A DNA stretch of 64,000 bases, taken from contig NZ_SMCS01000001.1 of NCBI RefSeq assembly GCF_004342265.1, positions 124,001 to 188,000 on the forward strand. Direction: 5' to 3'. Made by a program: the position numbers and the translations under genes. Positions within the stretch are counted from its first letter, which is position 1. Each line of letters starts with the position of its first letter. Positions 17,034 to 26,223 of the stretch are shown here, one piece after another. The notes under the pieces were generated by a model. The model did no database searches. It saw only the letters and a list, made by a program, of their open reading frames with translations, and had not been told where the DNA came from. This DNA comes from Luteibacter rhizovicinus. GTDB lineage: Bacteria > Pseudomonadota > Gammaproteobacteria > Xanthomonadales > Rhodanobacteraceae.

Positions 17034-18392
17034 ATGCAGGAAACCTTCGACCTCATCGTCCTCGGCGGTGGCTCCGGCGGACTCGCCGCCGCCATACGGG
17101 CGGCAAAGCACGGCGCGCATGTCGCGCTGCTGGAACCGAAGAAACTGGGCGGCACCTGCGTCAACGTCGGCTGCATACCCAAGAAAGCGATGTGGTACGC
17201 GGCGCAGATGGCCGAAGCGCAGCAGATCGCCGTCGACTATGGCTTTCATGAAAAACCCGGCTCGCTCGACTGGCCGCGTTTCATCGCCTATCGCGAAAAA
17301 TACATCGAGAACATCCGCGCCGCCTATGCCCGCACGCTCGATCAGTCGAAGATCACGGTCGTACGGGAAACCGGACGTTTTGTCTCGCCGACTCGCATCC
17401 TTGCCGGCGAGCGCGAACTGACCGCGTCACATATCGTCATCGCGACGGGCTCGACGCCGAACCGTCTCGATACGCCAGGCTTCGACATCGGTACGGTATC
17501 CGATGGTTTTTTCGCACTGCGCTCCTGTCCGCGACGGACGGCGATCGTCGGTGGCGGATACATCGCGGTGGAGCTGGCCGGTGTGCTCCGCGCGCTGGGT
17601 AGCGACGTCGACATGTACGTACGCGACCGTCTGATGGGCGGTTTCGACGAGGAGATGGCTTACCTGCTCGGCGACGAAATGCGCCAGCACGGTATTCGCG
17701 TCCATTACGGGTGCCAGATCACGGCCGCGCACGAGAAGGACGGCGCGATCCTGCTGGACTGCGACAAAGGCAACCAACCGGGGCCATACGAAGCCCTGAT
17801 CTGGGCAATCGGCCGGCACCCGAACACGCGCACGCTGGATATCGAGGTCATCGACCTGGCCGTCGACCGACACGGTCATGTGCTGGTCGACGCATGGCAG
17901 GAAACGAATGTCCCCGGCGTATACGCCGTGGGCGACGTTACGCCGAACAAAGCGCTGACGCCGGTTGCGGTGGCCGCGGGCCGGAAGCTCGCCGACCGCC
18001 TGTTCGGCGGCATGCCGGATGCCCGGCTCGACTACGACAACATTCCCAGTGTCGTCTTTTCGCATCCGCCGCTGGCCACGGTGGGCTTGTCCGAACAGGA
18101 AGCGCGCGACAAGTACGGTGCGGACGTGCACGTATACAAGCAGTCCTTCGTGCCAATGCAACTAGCGCTGGCGGGCCGCCTCATGAAAAGTGTCTACAAA
18201 CTGGTCTGCACCGGCGAGGATTCCCGCATCGTGGGCATCCAGATGCTGGGGCCGGCCTCCGACGAGTTGCTCCAGGGTTTCGCCGTGGCCCTGAAGATGG
18301 GCGCGCGCAAGTCGGATTTCGACGCCACCGTGGCCATCCACCCCACATCCGCCGAGGAAATGGTGCTGATGGGAGCACGCGTGCCGGGCTGA
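17034..18392 (+). CDS. gor: Glutathione-disulfide reductase
   Basis: The product (452 aa) is the NADPH-dependent flavoenzyme that keeps glutathione reduced in the cytosol. The FAD motif is LGGGSGGLAAA, the redox disulfide is Cys42-Cys47 in GGTCVNVGCIPKK, the NAD(P)-binding motif is GGGYIAVELAGVL, the second FAD motif is VYAVGDVTPNKALTPVA, and the C-terminal catalytic His436 is in IHPTSAEE. The disulfide segment and HPTSAEE ending match glutathione reductase rather than lipoamide or mercuric reductase. The NADPH-phosphate arginines are less typical (RDRLMGGFDEE). It is functionally linked with fghA in glutathione metabolism, though not adjacent. Confidence 0.9.
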   Translation: MQETFDLIVLGGGSGGLAAAIRAAKHGAHVALLEPKKLGGTCVNVGCIPKKAMWYAAQMAEAQQIAVDYGFHEKPGSLDWPRFIAYREKYIENIRAAYARTLDQSKITVVRETGRFVSPTRILAGERELTASHIVIATGSTPNRLDTPGFDIGTVSDGFFALRSCPRRTAIVGGGYIAVELAGVLRALGSDVDMYVRDRLMGGFDEEMAYLLGDEMRQHGIRVHYGCQITAAHEKDGAILLDCDKGNQPGPYEALIWAIGRHPNTRTLDIEVIDLAVDRHGHVLVDAWQETNVPGVYAVGDVTPNKALTPVAVAAGRKLADRLFGGMPDARLDYDNIPSVVFSHPPLATVGLSEQEARDKYGADVHVYKQSFVPMQLALAGRLMKSVYKLVCTGEDSRIVGIQMLGPASDELLQGFAVALKMGARKSDFDATVAIHPTSAEEMVLMGARVPG

Positions 18393-18415
18393 ACGCGCGG
18401 GCGTACACTCCACCC

Positions 18416-19213
18416 ATGATTCCCTATACCCTGCATCGCGGCACCGCGCCGCTCCTGGTCAGCCTGCCGCACAATGGCAGCGTTATTCCCGACGACATCG
18501 CGGCACGCATGACGCCGCGTGCGACGCGCTCGGTCGATACCGACTGGCACGTGGCCGAGCTTTACGACTTTGCCCGCGAGATGGGGGCAAGCGTGCTCCG
18601 GCCCTTCGCGTCGCGATACGTCGTCGACGTCAATCGTCCCGCCGACGGACATGCGTTGTATCCGGGCAGGAAAGAAACCGGCCTCGTGCCGACGATGATG
18701 TTCAACGGGGACGATATTTACCTCGAAGGCAAAGAGCCCGATGCCGCCGAAATCGCCGCACGCGTGGATCGCTGGTGGCGTCCCTATCACGACGCGATCG
18801 GTGTCGAGCTGGATCGGCTGAAGGCGTTGCACGGCCATGTCGTTCTGTGGGAAGGGCATTCCATTCGCAGTCATGTGCCGATGCTGTTCGATGGGAAGTT
18901 GCCCGACTTCAATCTCGGCACGGCCGACAGCACCAGTTGCGTGCCGGAACTTCAGTCGCGTCTCGAGCAGGTGTTGGCGAGGCAGAGCGATTACTCGTAC
19001 GCCGTCAACGGACGCTTCAAGGGTGGCTACATCACTCGCGAATATGGACGTCCAGACGATGGCGTAAGCACCGTGCAGCTGGAGCTGGCGCAGGTGAATT
19101 ACATGGACGAAGACAGCTTCGCTTACCTACCGGAAAAGGCTGCCGGCGTGCAGATGCTGATCGGCGATATGCTCAAGCTATGCCTGGAACATTCGCAAGT
19201 TATCGCGTCCTGA
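18416..19213 (+). CDS. hutG: N-formylglutamate deformylase
   Basis: The product (265 aa) is a zinc amidohydrolase that releases formate and glutamate from N-formylglutamate, the last step of the formiminoglutamate branch of histidine degradation. Conserved segments are LLVSLPHNGS, SVDTDWHVAELYDFA, VVDVNRPADG, LWEGHSIRSHVPMLFDG, DFNLGTADSTSC and FKGGYITREYG, which contain the metal-binding His and Glu/Asp residues. ATG 18416 is 23 bases past gor. The other hut genes (hutU, hutH, hutI, hutF) are not in this window, so this gene is either detached from its pathway cluster or serves another formyl-amino-acid substrate. Confidence 0.9.
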   Translation: MIPYTLHRGTAPLLVSLPHNGSVIPDDIAARMTPRATRSVDTDWHVAELYDFAREMGASVLRPFASRYVVDVNRPADGHALYPGRKETGLVPTMMFNGDDIYLEGKEPDAAEIAARVDRWWRPYHDAIGVELDRLKALHGHVVLWEGHSIRSHVPMLFDGKLPDFNLGTADSTSCVPELQSRLEQVLARQSDYSYAVNGRFKGGYITREYGRPDDGVSTVQLELAQVNYMDEDSFAYLPEKAAGVQMLIGDMLKLCLEHSQVIAS

Positions 19214-19342
19214 TTCCGCATGAACTTACGTGATTTCCGTTCAGTTTGCATATGCCTGCGATGGCGCAATTTAAGGCCGTCGCGCCGCCCGGAGCGGAAG
19301 AGTTCCCTACGGGTCCGCGGCCTCACATCGAGGTGTATTCCC

Positions 19343-19570
19343 ATGCGTAAACTTGCTATCGCTTCGCTTCTTGCCGCCAGCATCGCCCTCTCCGGTGCCG
19401 CGTTCGCACAGGACGCCGCACCGGCCGCGAGCCCGGCTGCGAAGTCGGCGAGTGCTGCTCCCAAGCATCACAAGGCCGCCAAGCATCACAAGGCCCCCAA
19501 GGCGACCGGTACGAAGGCCAGCGCGAAGACCGCTACGCCCGCCGCCGGCAGCGAGACCACTGGCGAGTGA
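19343..19570 (+). CDS. Small secreted Ala/Lys/His-rich protein (Asr-like)
   Basis: The product (75 aa) has a Sec signal peptide (MRKLAIASLLAASIALSGAA, cleavage at AFAQ). The mature chain has only Ala, Lys, Pro, Ser, Thr, Gly and His in quantity, with the repeat HHKAAKHHKAPK. This composition resembles the acid-shock protein Asr of enterobacteria, a periplasmic basic protein, but the match is compositional and not proof of homology. ATG 19343 has GAGGT 8 bases upstream. A strong terminator with a UACG tetraloop starts 7 bases after the stop, so it is a short monocistronic message. Confidence 0.68.
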   Translation: MRKLAIASLLAASIALSGAAFAQDAAPAASPAAKSASAAPKHHKAAKHHKAPKATGTKASAKTATPAAGSETTGE

Positions 19571-19576
19571 GTGACG

Positions 19577-19604
19577 AGCGGCGGGTCCTACGGGGCCCGC
19601 CGCT
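19577..19604 (+). terminator. Intrinsic terminator with UACG tetraloop
   Basis: A 12-bp stem (19577-19588 with 19593-19604, one G-U pair) closes a C(UACG)G loop, a very stable UNCG tetraloop. It is followed by TTGCTTATACCTTT. It serves the Asr-like gene. Confidence 0.72.
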
Positions 19605-19681
19605 TGCTTATACCTTTCCCGTCGCATATTCCTTTCGCCACATCGAAGGAACAATAGGTTCGCGCCGCAGGAATCGCGCTC

Positions 19682-20107
19682 CTACAACAGCGGTGCTGTC
19701 AGCGACGCGACACACTTGAGTTCTATCGCGATGGGTGTCGGCAGGGCAGTGATGCCGACGGTCGTGCGACAGGCGTCCACGCCTGCGAAATATTCCGCGT
19801 AGAGTTTGTTGTATGCGGCGAAGTCCGCCTGCATGTCCGTGAGGTATACCGTCACGTCGACAAGATCCTCCCAGCGCGCATCGCTGGCTTCCAGTACGGC
19901 ACGTACGTTGGCGAATACCTGCCGGCATTGCGCTTCTATGTCGTAACCGACGAGCCGGCCCTGCGCATCGACGCGGTTGCCGGGGACGTCGTTGCTGCCG
20001 GGAACACGCGGCCCGACGCCCGAAAGAAACAGCAGATTGCCGACGCGTCGTGCGTGCGGATAGGCACCCACGGGCTGCGGGGCGCGATCGGTATGGATGA
20101 TCGTCAC
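19682..20107 (-). CDS. RidA-family deaminase, probable 2-aminomuconate deaminase
   Basis: The product (141 aa) is a YjgF/YER057c/UK114 (RidA) fold protein. The conserved Arg is Arg114 in ACRTTVGITALP; VDVTVYLTDM and AIELKCVA are family hallmarks. GAYPHARRVGNLLFLSG and the segment VDAQG...DIEAQ resemble the 2-aminomuconate deaminases of bacterial tryptophan/kynurenine or 2-nitrobenzoate catabolism. The call is supported by the aldehyde dehydrogenase two genes upstream, whose family makes 2-aminomuconate. It starts at GTG 20107, overlapping the carbonic anhydrase stop by 4 bases (GTGA), so translation is coupled. It is the last gene of the minus-strand series. A general RidA imine deaminase remains possible. 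Confidence 0.78.
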   Translation of the reverse strand: MTIIHTDRAPQPVGAYPHARRVGNLLFLSGVGPRVPGSNDVPGNRVDAQGRLVGYDIEAQCRQVFANVRAVLEASDARWEDLVDVTVYLTDMQADFAAYNKLYAEYFAGVDACRTTVGITALPTPIAIELKCVASLTAPLL

Positions 20108-20766
20108 GGCGCGGTCTCCGCGCGGTTCGTCATGCGCGCGACCGCCGCTTCGTAGACCGATTGCACCGACCCGCGATCGCTGACTTCCATTTTCATGTCG
20201 CGGATGCGTCCGTCGAAAAGGCTGTAGCACCAGGCGTGAACGGACAGCGGTTGACCGCGATCCCATGCGTCCTGCACCGCGGTCGTCTGACACACGTTCA
20301 GTGCCTGTTCGATGGCGTTCAGCTCGCAGAGGTATTCGCTGCGCACTTCGGGCCGGACGAGCGTCGAGATCACCGGCGCATGCTTCACCGCGACATCGTT
20401 GACGTGCCGTAGCCAGTTGTCCACCAGGCCTAGGCGGCGCTGATCGAGAACGGCCTGGACGCCGCCGCATCCGTAATGGCCAACGACCAGGATATGTTCG
20501 ACCTTGAGTACGTCCACCGCGAACTGGATGGTGCTGAGGCAGTTGAGATCGGTATGCGAGACGACGTTCGCCACATTGCGCTGGACGAAAATTTCGCCGG
20601 GCGGCAGGTCGACGATCTGCGTGGCGGGCACGCGCGAATCGGAGCAGCCGATCCACAGATATTTCGGGGCCTGCTGTTGCGACAGTCGCTGGAAGAATCC
20701 GGGATCGTTGTTGCGAACGGATTCGGACCAGATGCGGTTGCTTTCCAGCAGTTGTTCGAGGGGCAT
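20104..20766 (-). CDS. can: Beta-class carbonic anhydrase
   Basis: The product (220 aa) interconverts CO2 and bicarbonate. Zinc ligands are Cys41, His97 and Cys100 (WIGCSDSRVP and VVGHYGCGGV), with the Asp-Arg dyad Asp43/Arg45. PPGEIFVQRNVANVV and the C-terminal SVHAWCYSLFDGRI match the Can (CynT2) clade. ATG 20766 begins 4 bases after the aldehyde dehydrogenase stop, and its own stop overlaps ridA. Its place between two catabolic genes suggests cotranscription. Hydration of CO2 released by an upstream decarboxylase of the kynurenine route is an attractive but unproven reason. Confidence 0.93.
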   Translation of the reverse strand: MPLEQLLESNRIWSESVRNNDPGFFQRLSQQQAPKYLWIGCSDSRVPATQIVDLPPGEIFVQRNVANVVSHTDLNCLSTIQFAVDVLKVEHILVVGHYGCGGVQAVLDQRRLGLVDNWLRHVNDVAVKHAPVISTLVRPEVRSEYLCELNAIEQALNVCQTTAVQDAWDRGQPLSVHAWCYSLFDGRIRDMKMEVSDRGSVQSVYEAAVARMTNRAETAP

Positions 20767-20770
20767 GTCG

Positions 20771-22222
20771 TCAGATCCGGTAGTCGATGCAGATGTTCTT
20801 GGCTTCGCTGAAAAAGCGCAGGGCTTCGGTGCCGCCTTCGCGTCCCACACCGGACTGTTTCACGCCGCCGAACGGCGTGCGCAGGTCGCGCAGCATCCAG
20901 CAGTTGATCCAGACGATGCCGAACTGGAGGCGCGCGGCGAAGCGGTGGGCGCGGCCAAGATCGCGTGTCCACACGGAGGCGGCGAGTCCATACGGCGTTC
21001 CGTTGGCGATACGCAAGGCGTCTTCCTCGTCGTCGAACGGAATCAGCGTAACGACGGGGCCGAAAATTTCTTCCTGATTGGTGACGCTTTCCGGCGCGAG
21101 GCCGTCGATGACGGTCGGTTCGACGAACCAGCCATCGGCGCAGCGTCCTTCCAGGGTTATCCGGTTGCCACCGCAGAGCACGTTGCCGCCTTCGGCGCGC
21201 GCGCGTTCGATGGCGCCCGTGACTTTGTCGAAGTGCGGATGCGACACGAGGGCACCGATATCCGTTGCGGCATCTTTTGGATCGCCTACGCGCAGCGCGC
21301 GGACGCGCTCCAGATACAGGTCGCGGAAGCGCGCATAGATCGATCGCTGCACGAGCAACCGCGAGCCGCACAGGCAGATTTCGCCCTGATTGGCGAAGCC
21401 CGAACGCACGATAGTCGCCATGGCTTCATCGGAAAAATCGAAGTCGTCGAAGACGACGGCGGGATTTTTTCCGCCGAGTTCGAGCGACACTTTCTTGAAC
21501 TCCGGCGCCGCGGCGCTTGCGATAGCCGCACCCGTGCGCGTGCTACCGGTGAACGAGACGGCTTTGACCGACGGATGCCCGACGATCGCGGCACCCACAT
21601 CGGGTCCCGTGCCATGCACGATATTCAGCACGCCGGGCGGCAGGCCGGCTTCGTCGGCGAGCGTGCCGAGCAACCACGCGGTAAATGGCGTGACTTCCGA
21701 AGGCTTCGCGACGACAGCGTTGCCGGCCGCGAGCGCGGGTGCGATTTTCCAGGTGAAGAGATAAAGCGGCAGGTTCCACGGACTGATGCAGCCGACGACA
21801 CCGATGGGCTGGCGCAGGGTGTAGTTGATCGCGCCTTGTTCCATGGCGTGCGCTTCGGTTTGCCATTGCGTGATTGCGGAGGCGAAGAAACGCAGGTTGG
21901 CGACGGCGCGGGGAATATCGAGTCGGCGGGCGAGGGCGACGGGTTTGCCGCTGTCCTGCGATTCCGCTTCGGCGAAGATATCGAGTCGTGCTTCGACGAG
22001 ATCGGCCAGGCGCATCAGGATGCGGGCGCGCTCGTCGGCGGGGGTTTGTCCCCAGGCGGGGGCGGCGCGCACGGCAGCTTCGACGGCGGCGGCGACATCG
22101 GTGGCGCCGGACGCGGGGCAGCGGGCAAAAACGCCGCCGCTGGCCGGTTCGACGACGTCGAGGTAGCGGCCCGAGCGGGAAGCCGCTGCGTGGCCGTTAA
22201 TCAGATTCGCGAGGATGATCAT
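20771..22222 (-). CDS. Aldehyde dehydrogenase, 2-aminomuconic-6-semialdehyde type
   Basis: The product (483 aa) is an NAD-dependent aldehyde dehydrogenase. The catalytic Cys283 is in NQGEICLCGSR, the general base Glu248 in SLELGGKN, the coenzyme loop FTGSTRTGAAIA, and WNLPLYLFTWKIAPALAAGN the family segment. The ending CWMLRDLRTPFGGVKQSGVGREGG and EICLCGSR are typical of the ALDH8/2-aminomuconic- or 2-hydroxymuconic-semialdehyde dehydrogenases. With the downstream RidA-type deaminase this suggests the lower kynurenine pathway (2-aminomuconate semialdehyde to 2-aminomuconate to 4-oxalocrotonate). Upper-pathway genes are not in the window. Confidence 0.85.
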   Translation of the reverse strand: MIILANLINGHAAASRSGRYLDVVEPASGGVFARCPASGATDVAAAVEAAVRAAPAWGQTPADERARILMRLADLVEARLDIFAEAESQDSGKPVALARRLDIPRAVANLRFFASAITQWQTEAHAMEQGAINYTLRQPIGVVGCISPWNLPLYLFTWKIAPALAAGNAVVAKPSEVTPFTAWLLGTLADEAGLPPGVLNIVHGTGPDVGAAIVGHPSVKAVSFTGSTRTGAAIASAAAPEFKKVSLELGGKNPAVVFDDFDFSDEAMATIVRSGFANQGEICLCGSRLLVQRSIYARFRDLYLERVRALRVGDPKDAATDIGALVSHPHFDKVTGAIERARAEGGNVLCGGNRITLEGRCADGWFVEPTVIDGLAPESVTNQEEIFGPVVTLIPFDDEEDALRIANGTPYGLAASVWTRDLGRAHRFAARLQFGIVWINCWMLRDLRTPFGGVKQSGVGREGGTEALRFFSEAKNICIDYRI

Positions 22223-22256
22223 CGGGTCAGTCTAATCCGTCGACCGACCGGCGGCA

Positions 22257-23045
22257 TCAGCTGAGCGAGCGCGTCCGTCCACCGTCGACGGGAATGCTCA
22301 CGCCGTTGACGTAAGCGGCGGCCGGGGTGCACAGGAAGGCCGCCACCGCCGCTACTTCGGCCGCATCGGCGAAGCGCCCCGCGGGAACGTGCGCGAGCAT
22401 GCCCCGCTCGACGTCGGCCTGGCTGTTGCCGGACGAGCGCATGCCGTTGGCCACGATGGCATCGAGGCGCGCCGTACGCGTATAGCCGGGCAGGACGTTG
22501 TTGACCGTAATGCCGTCCGCGGCGAGTTCGACGGACAGCGTCTTGGCCCAGCTGGCCACGGCGGCGCGTACGGTGTTGGATACGCCGAGGTTGGGGAGAG
22601 GTTCCTTCACCGACGTACTGATGATGTTGACGATCCGCCCGTAGCCCGCCTCGCGCATGCCGGGAAGAACGGCCTGGACGAGCGTCTGTCCGGCGATGAG
22701 GTGCTGCCGGAACGCCGTGAGATATGCGTCGGGTTCGGCGGTGTGAGCGGGACCTGCCGGCGGTCCGCCGCTGTTGTTCACCAGGATGTGTACCGGCGAA
22801 CGTTTGGCTACGTCGATGGCGACGCTTGCCAGTCGGGCGGTATCGAGAGTGTCCGCTACTACGTAGCGATGGACCTGGCCTGCGCTGGTCGGCAGGGTCG
22901 CCGCGACGGCGGCTAGTGCGTCGGCCGAGCGCGCCAGCAGCGTGATGCTGGCGCCTAGTTCGGCCAGTTCCAGTGCGATAGCGCGACCGATGCCCTGCGA
23001 GGCACCGCAAACGAGCGCGTGGCGCCCCGTCAGATCCAACTGCAT
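22257..23045 (-). CDS. SDR-family protein lacking the catalytic Tyr-Lys
   Basis: The product (262 aa) has the classical SDR fold. The cofactor motif is GASQGIG (14-20), the core motif is VNNSGG (89-94), and the Ser positions are ISTS (142-145). The catalytic YxxxK is replaced by Ser156-Asn-Thr-Val-Arg160 in LGVSNTVRAAVASWAKTL, so normal SDR hydride transfer chemistry is doubtful. NNVLPGYTRTARLD and the C-terminal YVNGVSIPVDGG are typical of FabG-like members. ATG 23045 has GAGGAA 7 bases upstream. It precedes the aldehyde dehydrogenase by 34 bases in the same series. Its function is unknown; a role in the same catabolic branch is inferred. Confidence 0.82.
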   Translation of the reverse strand: MQLDLTGRHALVCGASQGIGRAIALELAELGASITLLARSADALAAVAATLPTSAGQVHRYVVADTLDTARLASVAIDVAKRSPVHILVNNSGGPPAGPAHTAEPDAYLTAFRQHLIAGQTLVQAVLPGMREAGYGRIVNIISTSVKEPLPNLGVSNTVRAAVASWAKTLSVELAADGITVNNVLPGYTRTARLDAIVANGMRSSGNSQADVERGMLAHVPAGRFADAAEVAAVAAFLCTPAAAYVNGVSIPVDGGRTRSLS

Positions 23046-23055
23046 GGCGTGTTCC

Positions 23056-23373
23056 TCAGTGGGCGGCAAACCAGCGGATGGCGATGGCCGCGAACCAGCA
23101 GATCCAGCCAATCCGCGGTGCGATGCGCCAGCGGCGCTGCCACGCGGACAACTGGGCGTCTTCGAAAAGGTGCGGCGCTTCGGAGCGCAATACGTGCTGC
23201 AGGCGCATCCATGTGCGGACACCGCTGGGTTTTCCCTCATCGGGCACCGCGATGATCTTCCACTGGTCCGGGTAGCGCTGCCGCAGGATGGACGCGAAGC
23301 GGTACTGCGCGACGAAGCTCAGCAGGAAGGCGCCGATGCCGGCGAACAGAAGCAGGATGTAGAGAATGAGCAC
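23056..23373 (-). CDS. Small membrane protein, unknown function
   Basis: The product (105 aa) begins with a hydrophobic segment (LILYILLLFAGIGAFLLSFVA) and ends with another (IGWICWFAAIAIRWFAAH), with a basic central region that includes YRFASILRQRYPDQWKII. The topology would be two membrane spans with a short cytosolic or periplasmic domain. The start is GTG 23373. It ends 10 bases before the SDR gene and begins 15 bases after the MalM-like gene, so it lies inside the minus-strand series. I do not recognise the family; the middle part recalls UspB-like membrane proteins only in general form. Confidence 0.6.
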   Translation of the reverse strand: MLILYILLLFAGIGAFLLSFVAQYRFASILRQRYPDQWKIIAVPDEGKPSGVRTWMRLQHVLRSEAPHLFEDAQLSAWQRRWRIAPRIGWICWFAAIAIRWFAAH

Positions 23374-23388
23374 TTAGTGTCCCGGGCC

Positions 23389-24195
23389 TCAGGTGCCCTT
23401 GTCCTTCGGGTTGTCCATTTTGCGGCGGAGCAGGTCGTTGTCCACGACCGAACGAATGGTCGAGATGACGCCCTTGCCGCCTGGCGACTTGCCGCATACC
23501 GCGTTCTGGACGGCTTTGCGGTAAGTGTCGTTTTCGATGCCGACGTACACCACGCCATCGGGGCCGTGCGGAATCTTGAAGCTGCCCGCCGAATTCATCT
23601 TGACCGGCGCTTCGGCCGAGAACGTGGTGGGCGATTGCTCCCAATACGTCTGTGCTGCCTGTTGCTTGGCGGACGAATAGATCACCAGATAGCGGGCTTT
23701 GTCGTCCATGACCTTGATGTTGCCGAACGCGCCGGTCGTCTCGCTGGTCCAGCCCATGTACTCGCAGAGCTGCACGTCTTCGGAGTGGATCGGCTGGAAG
23801 GCATCGTCCAGCAGCACCGCGGTCGGGGCGAACAGGTAGCTGGAACTCAGCCAGCGACCGTTGAGTTCGGACTTCATCGAGATCGTATACGGCAGCTTCG
23901 CCGCACCGGGCAGACGGAACGCAAGGAAATAGCTGCGATCGCCGTTGAGGTTGGCGACCGGGCTATTGGCGCCCAGTTCGAAGCGTTTCGGCTGCCAGGG
24001 CAGCATGTCCTGATACGACAGGTCGGCAAAACTGCCGCAGCAGGGCGCGGCGCCCTGGAGCTGCTTGCGCGCCAGGTCGATCGTGCCCGTGGGATTTTCC
24101 GGTCGACGGAAGTTCGGCGGCACGATGCTGCTGCACGCAGCGAGTGCGAGCAGCATCAGGGCAGTGATGGCGATACGAAGTGGGGTCGGGGACAT
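23389..24195 (-). CDS. MalM-like lipoprotein
   Basis: The product (268 aa) is a lipoprotein: the signal peptide ends in LLALAACSS with lipidated Cys21. After it come CCGSFADLSYQDMLPW, a beta-rich segment with FELGANSPV and YFLAFRLPGAAKLPYTISMKS, then YLFAPTAVLLDDAFQPIHS. These correspond in order to segments of the maltose-operon periplasmic protein MalM family (N-terminal segment, jelly-roll-like domain). No maltose genes are nearby, so a link to sugar uptake is not supported. It starts 9 bases after the asnS stop, and cotranscription with asnS is likely. Confidence 0.58.
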   Translation of the reverse strand: MSPTPLRIAITALMLLALAACSSIVPPNFRRPENPTGTIDLARKQLQGAAPCCGSFADLSYQDMLPWQPKRFELGANSPVANLNGDRSYFLAFRLPGAAKLPYTISMKSELNGRWLSSSYLFAPTAVLLDDAFQPIHSEDVQLCEYMGWTSETTGAFGNIKVMDDKARYLVIYSSAKQQAAQTYWEQSPTTFSAEAPVKMNSAGSFKIPHGPDGVVYVGIENDTYRKAVQNAVCGKSPGGKGVISTIRSVVDNDLLRRKMDNPKDKGT

Positions 24196-24204
24196 GATCG
24201 GTCT

Positions 24205-25608
<1,404 letters not shown>

Positions 25609-25728
25609 CGATTGAAACTCCGTCAGGAGCGCCGCATATCGGCGCATGTAGATCGACCCATGATGATAATGTAGGCGTCAGGTGAACGGCGACCCGTTCG
25701 CACGTTAAATGAGATAACTGGCCTTTTT

Positions 25729-26055
25729 ATGACGATTCAGATCACTCCCGCGGCCAACGACCGTATGCGCGGCTTCCTCGCCGCGGCTCCCGGCGCCGCC
25801 GGCGTGCGTTTCGGCGTGAAGCGCACGGGGTGTTCCGGGTTCGGTTATGTGGTCGATCTGGCCAGCGCGGTGGCCGAGGGCGATTCGGTCCTCGATATCG
25901 ACGGCATCAAGGTCATCGTCGATCCGAAGAGCCTCCCCCTCGTGGACGGCACCCTGATCGACTTCCAGAAGCAGGGTCTCAACGCGTCGTTCGTTTTCCA
26001 CAACCCCAATGCGACTGGGGAATGTGGCTGCGGCGAGAGTTTCACGACCGGCTGA
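25729..26055 (+). CDS. erpA: A-type iron-sulfur carrier (ErpA/IscA/SufA family)
   Basis: The product (108 aa) carries an Fe-S cluster and delivers it to target enzymes. The three ligand cysteines are Cys35 (KRTGCSGFGY), Cys99 and Cys101 (GECGCGES). The length and spacing are standard. Which of ErpA, IscA or SufA it represents cannot be settled by eye; a solitary location away from isc and suf genes favours ErpA. The start ATG 25729 lacks a strong ribosome-binding site. It is divergent from asnS. Confidence 0.85.
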   Translation: MTIQITPAANDRMRGFLAAAPGAAGVRFGVKRTGCSGFGYVVDLASAVAEGDSVLDIDGIKVIVDPKSLPLVDGTLIDFQKQGLNASFVFHNPNATGECGCGESFTTG

Positions 26056-26100
26056 GACACGACCGGCTGAGGTCTGCCGGCACCCTGGTTTTTCACGGGA

Positions 26101-26130
26101 TTGCCCCGTATCCCCATTCGCCGCTACAAT
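26101..26130 (+). promoter_or_regulatory. Promoter of the rpsF-rpsR-rplI genes
   Basis: TTGCCC (26101-26106) and TACAAT (26125-26130) are 18 bases apart, a good sigma-70 pair. Transcription would start near 26137 and give a leader of about 87 bases before rpsF. Confidence 0.6.
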
Positions 26131-26163
26131 GCGCGGCTGGCTGTCCGTCCGGACGGCCTTCTT

Positions 26164-26185
26164 GCCTCACCGCCATGCGGGAGGC
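26164..26185 (+). promoter_or_regulatory. Candidate S6:S18 autoregulatory leader hairpin
   Basis: GCCTC (26164-26168) pairs with GAGGC (26181-26185) and encloses an inner CCGC-CAT-GCGG hairpin with an unpaired A between stems. An interrupted helix with a CCG element in the rpsF leader is the known recognition form for feedback by the S6:S18 complex. The pairing is seen; the function is inferred from position. The ribosome-binding site AAGGAG follows at 26213-26218. Confidence 0.4.
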
Positions 26186-26223
26186 TGCCATCCCCGGAAG
26201 GGGTGCATCCACAAGGAGACACC

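Noticed and set aside
20504-22264. 586-codon plus-strand frame opposite carbonic anhydrase and aldehyde dehydrogenase
   Set aside because: It spans two real genes on the other strand and shows no domain.
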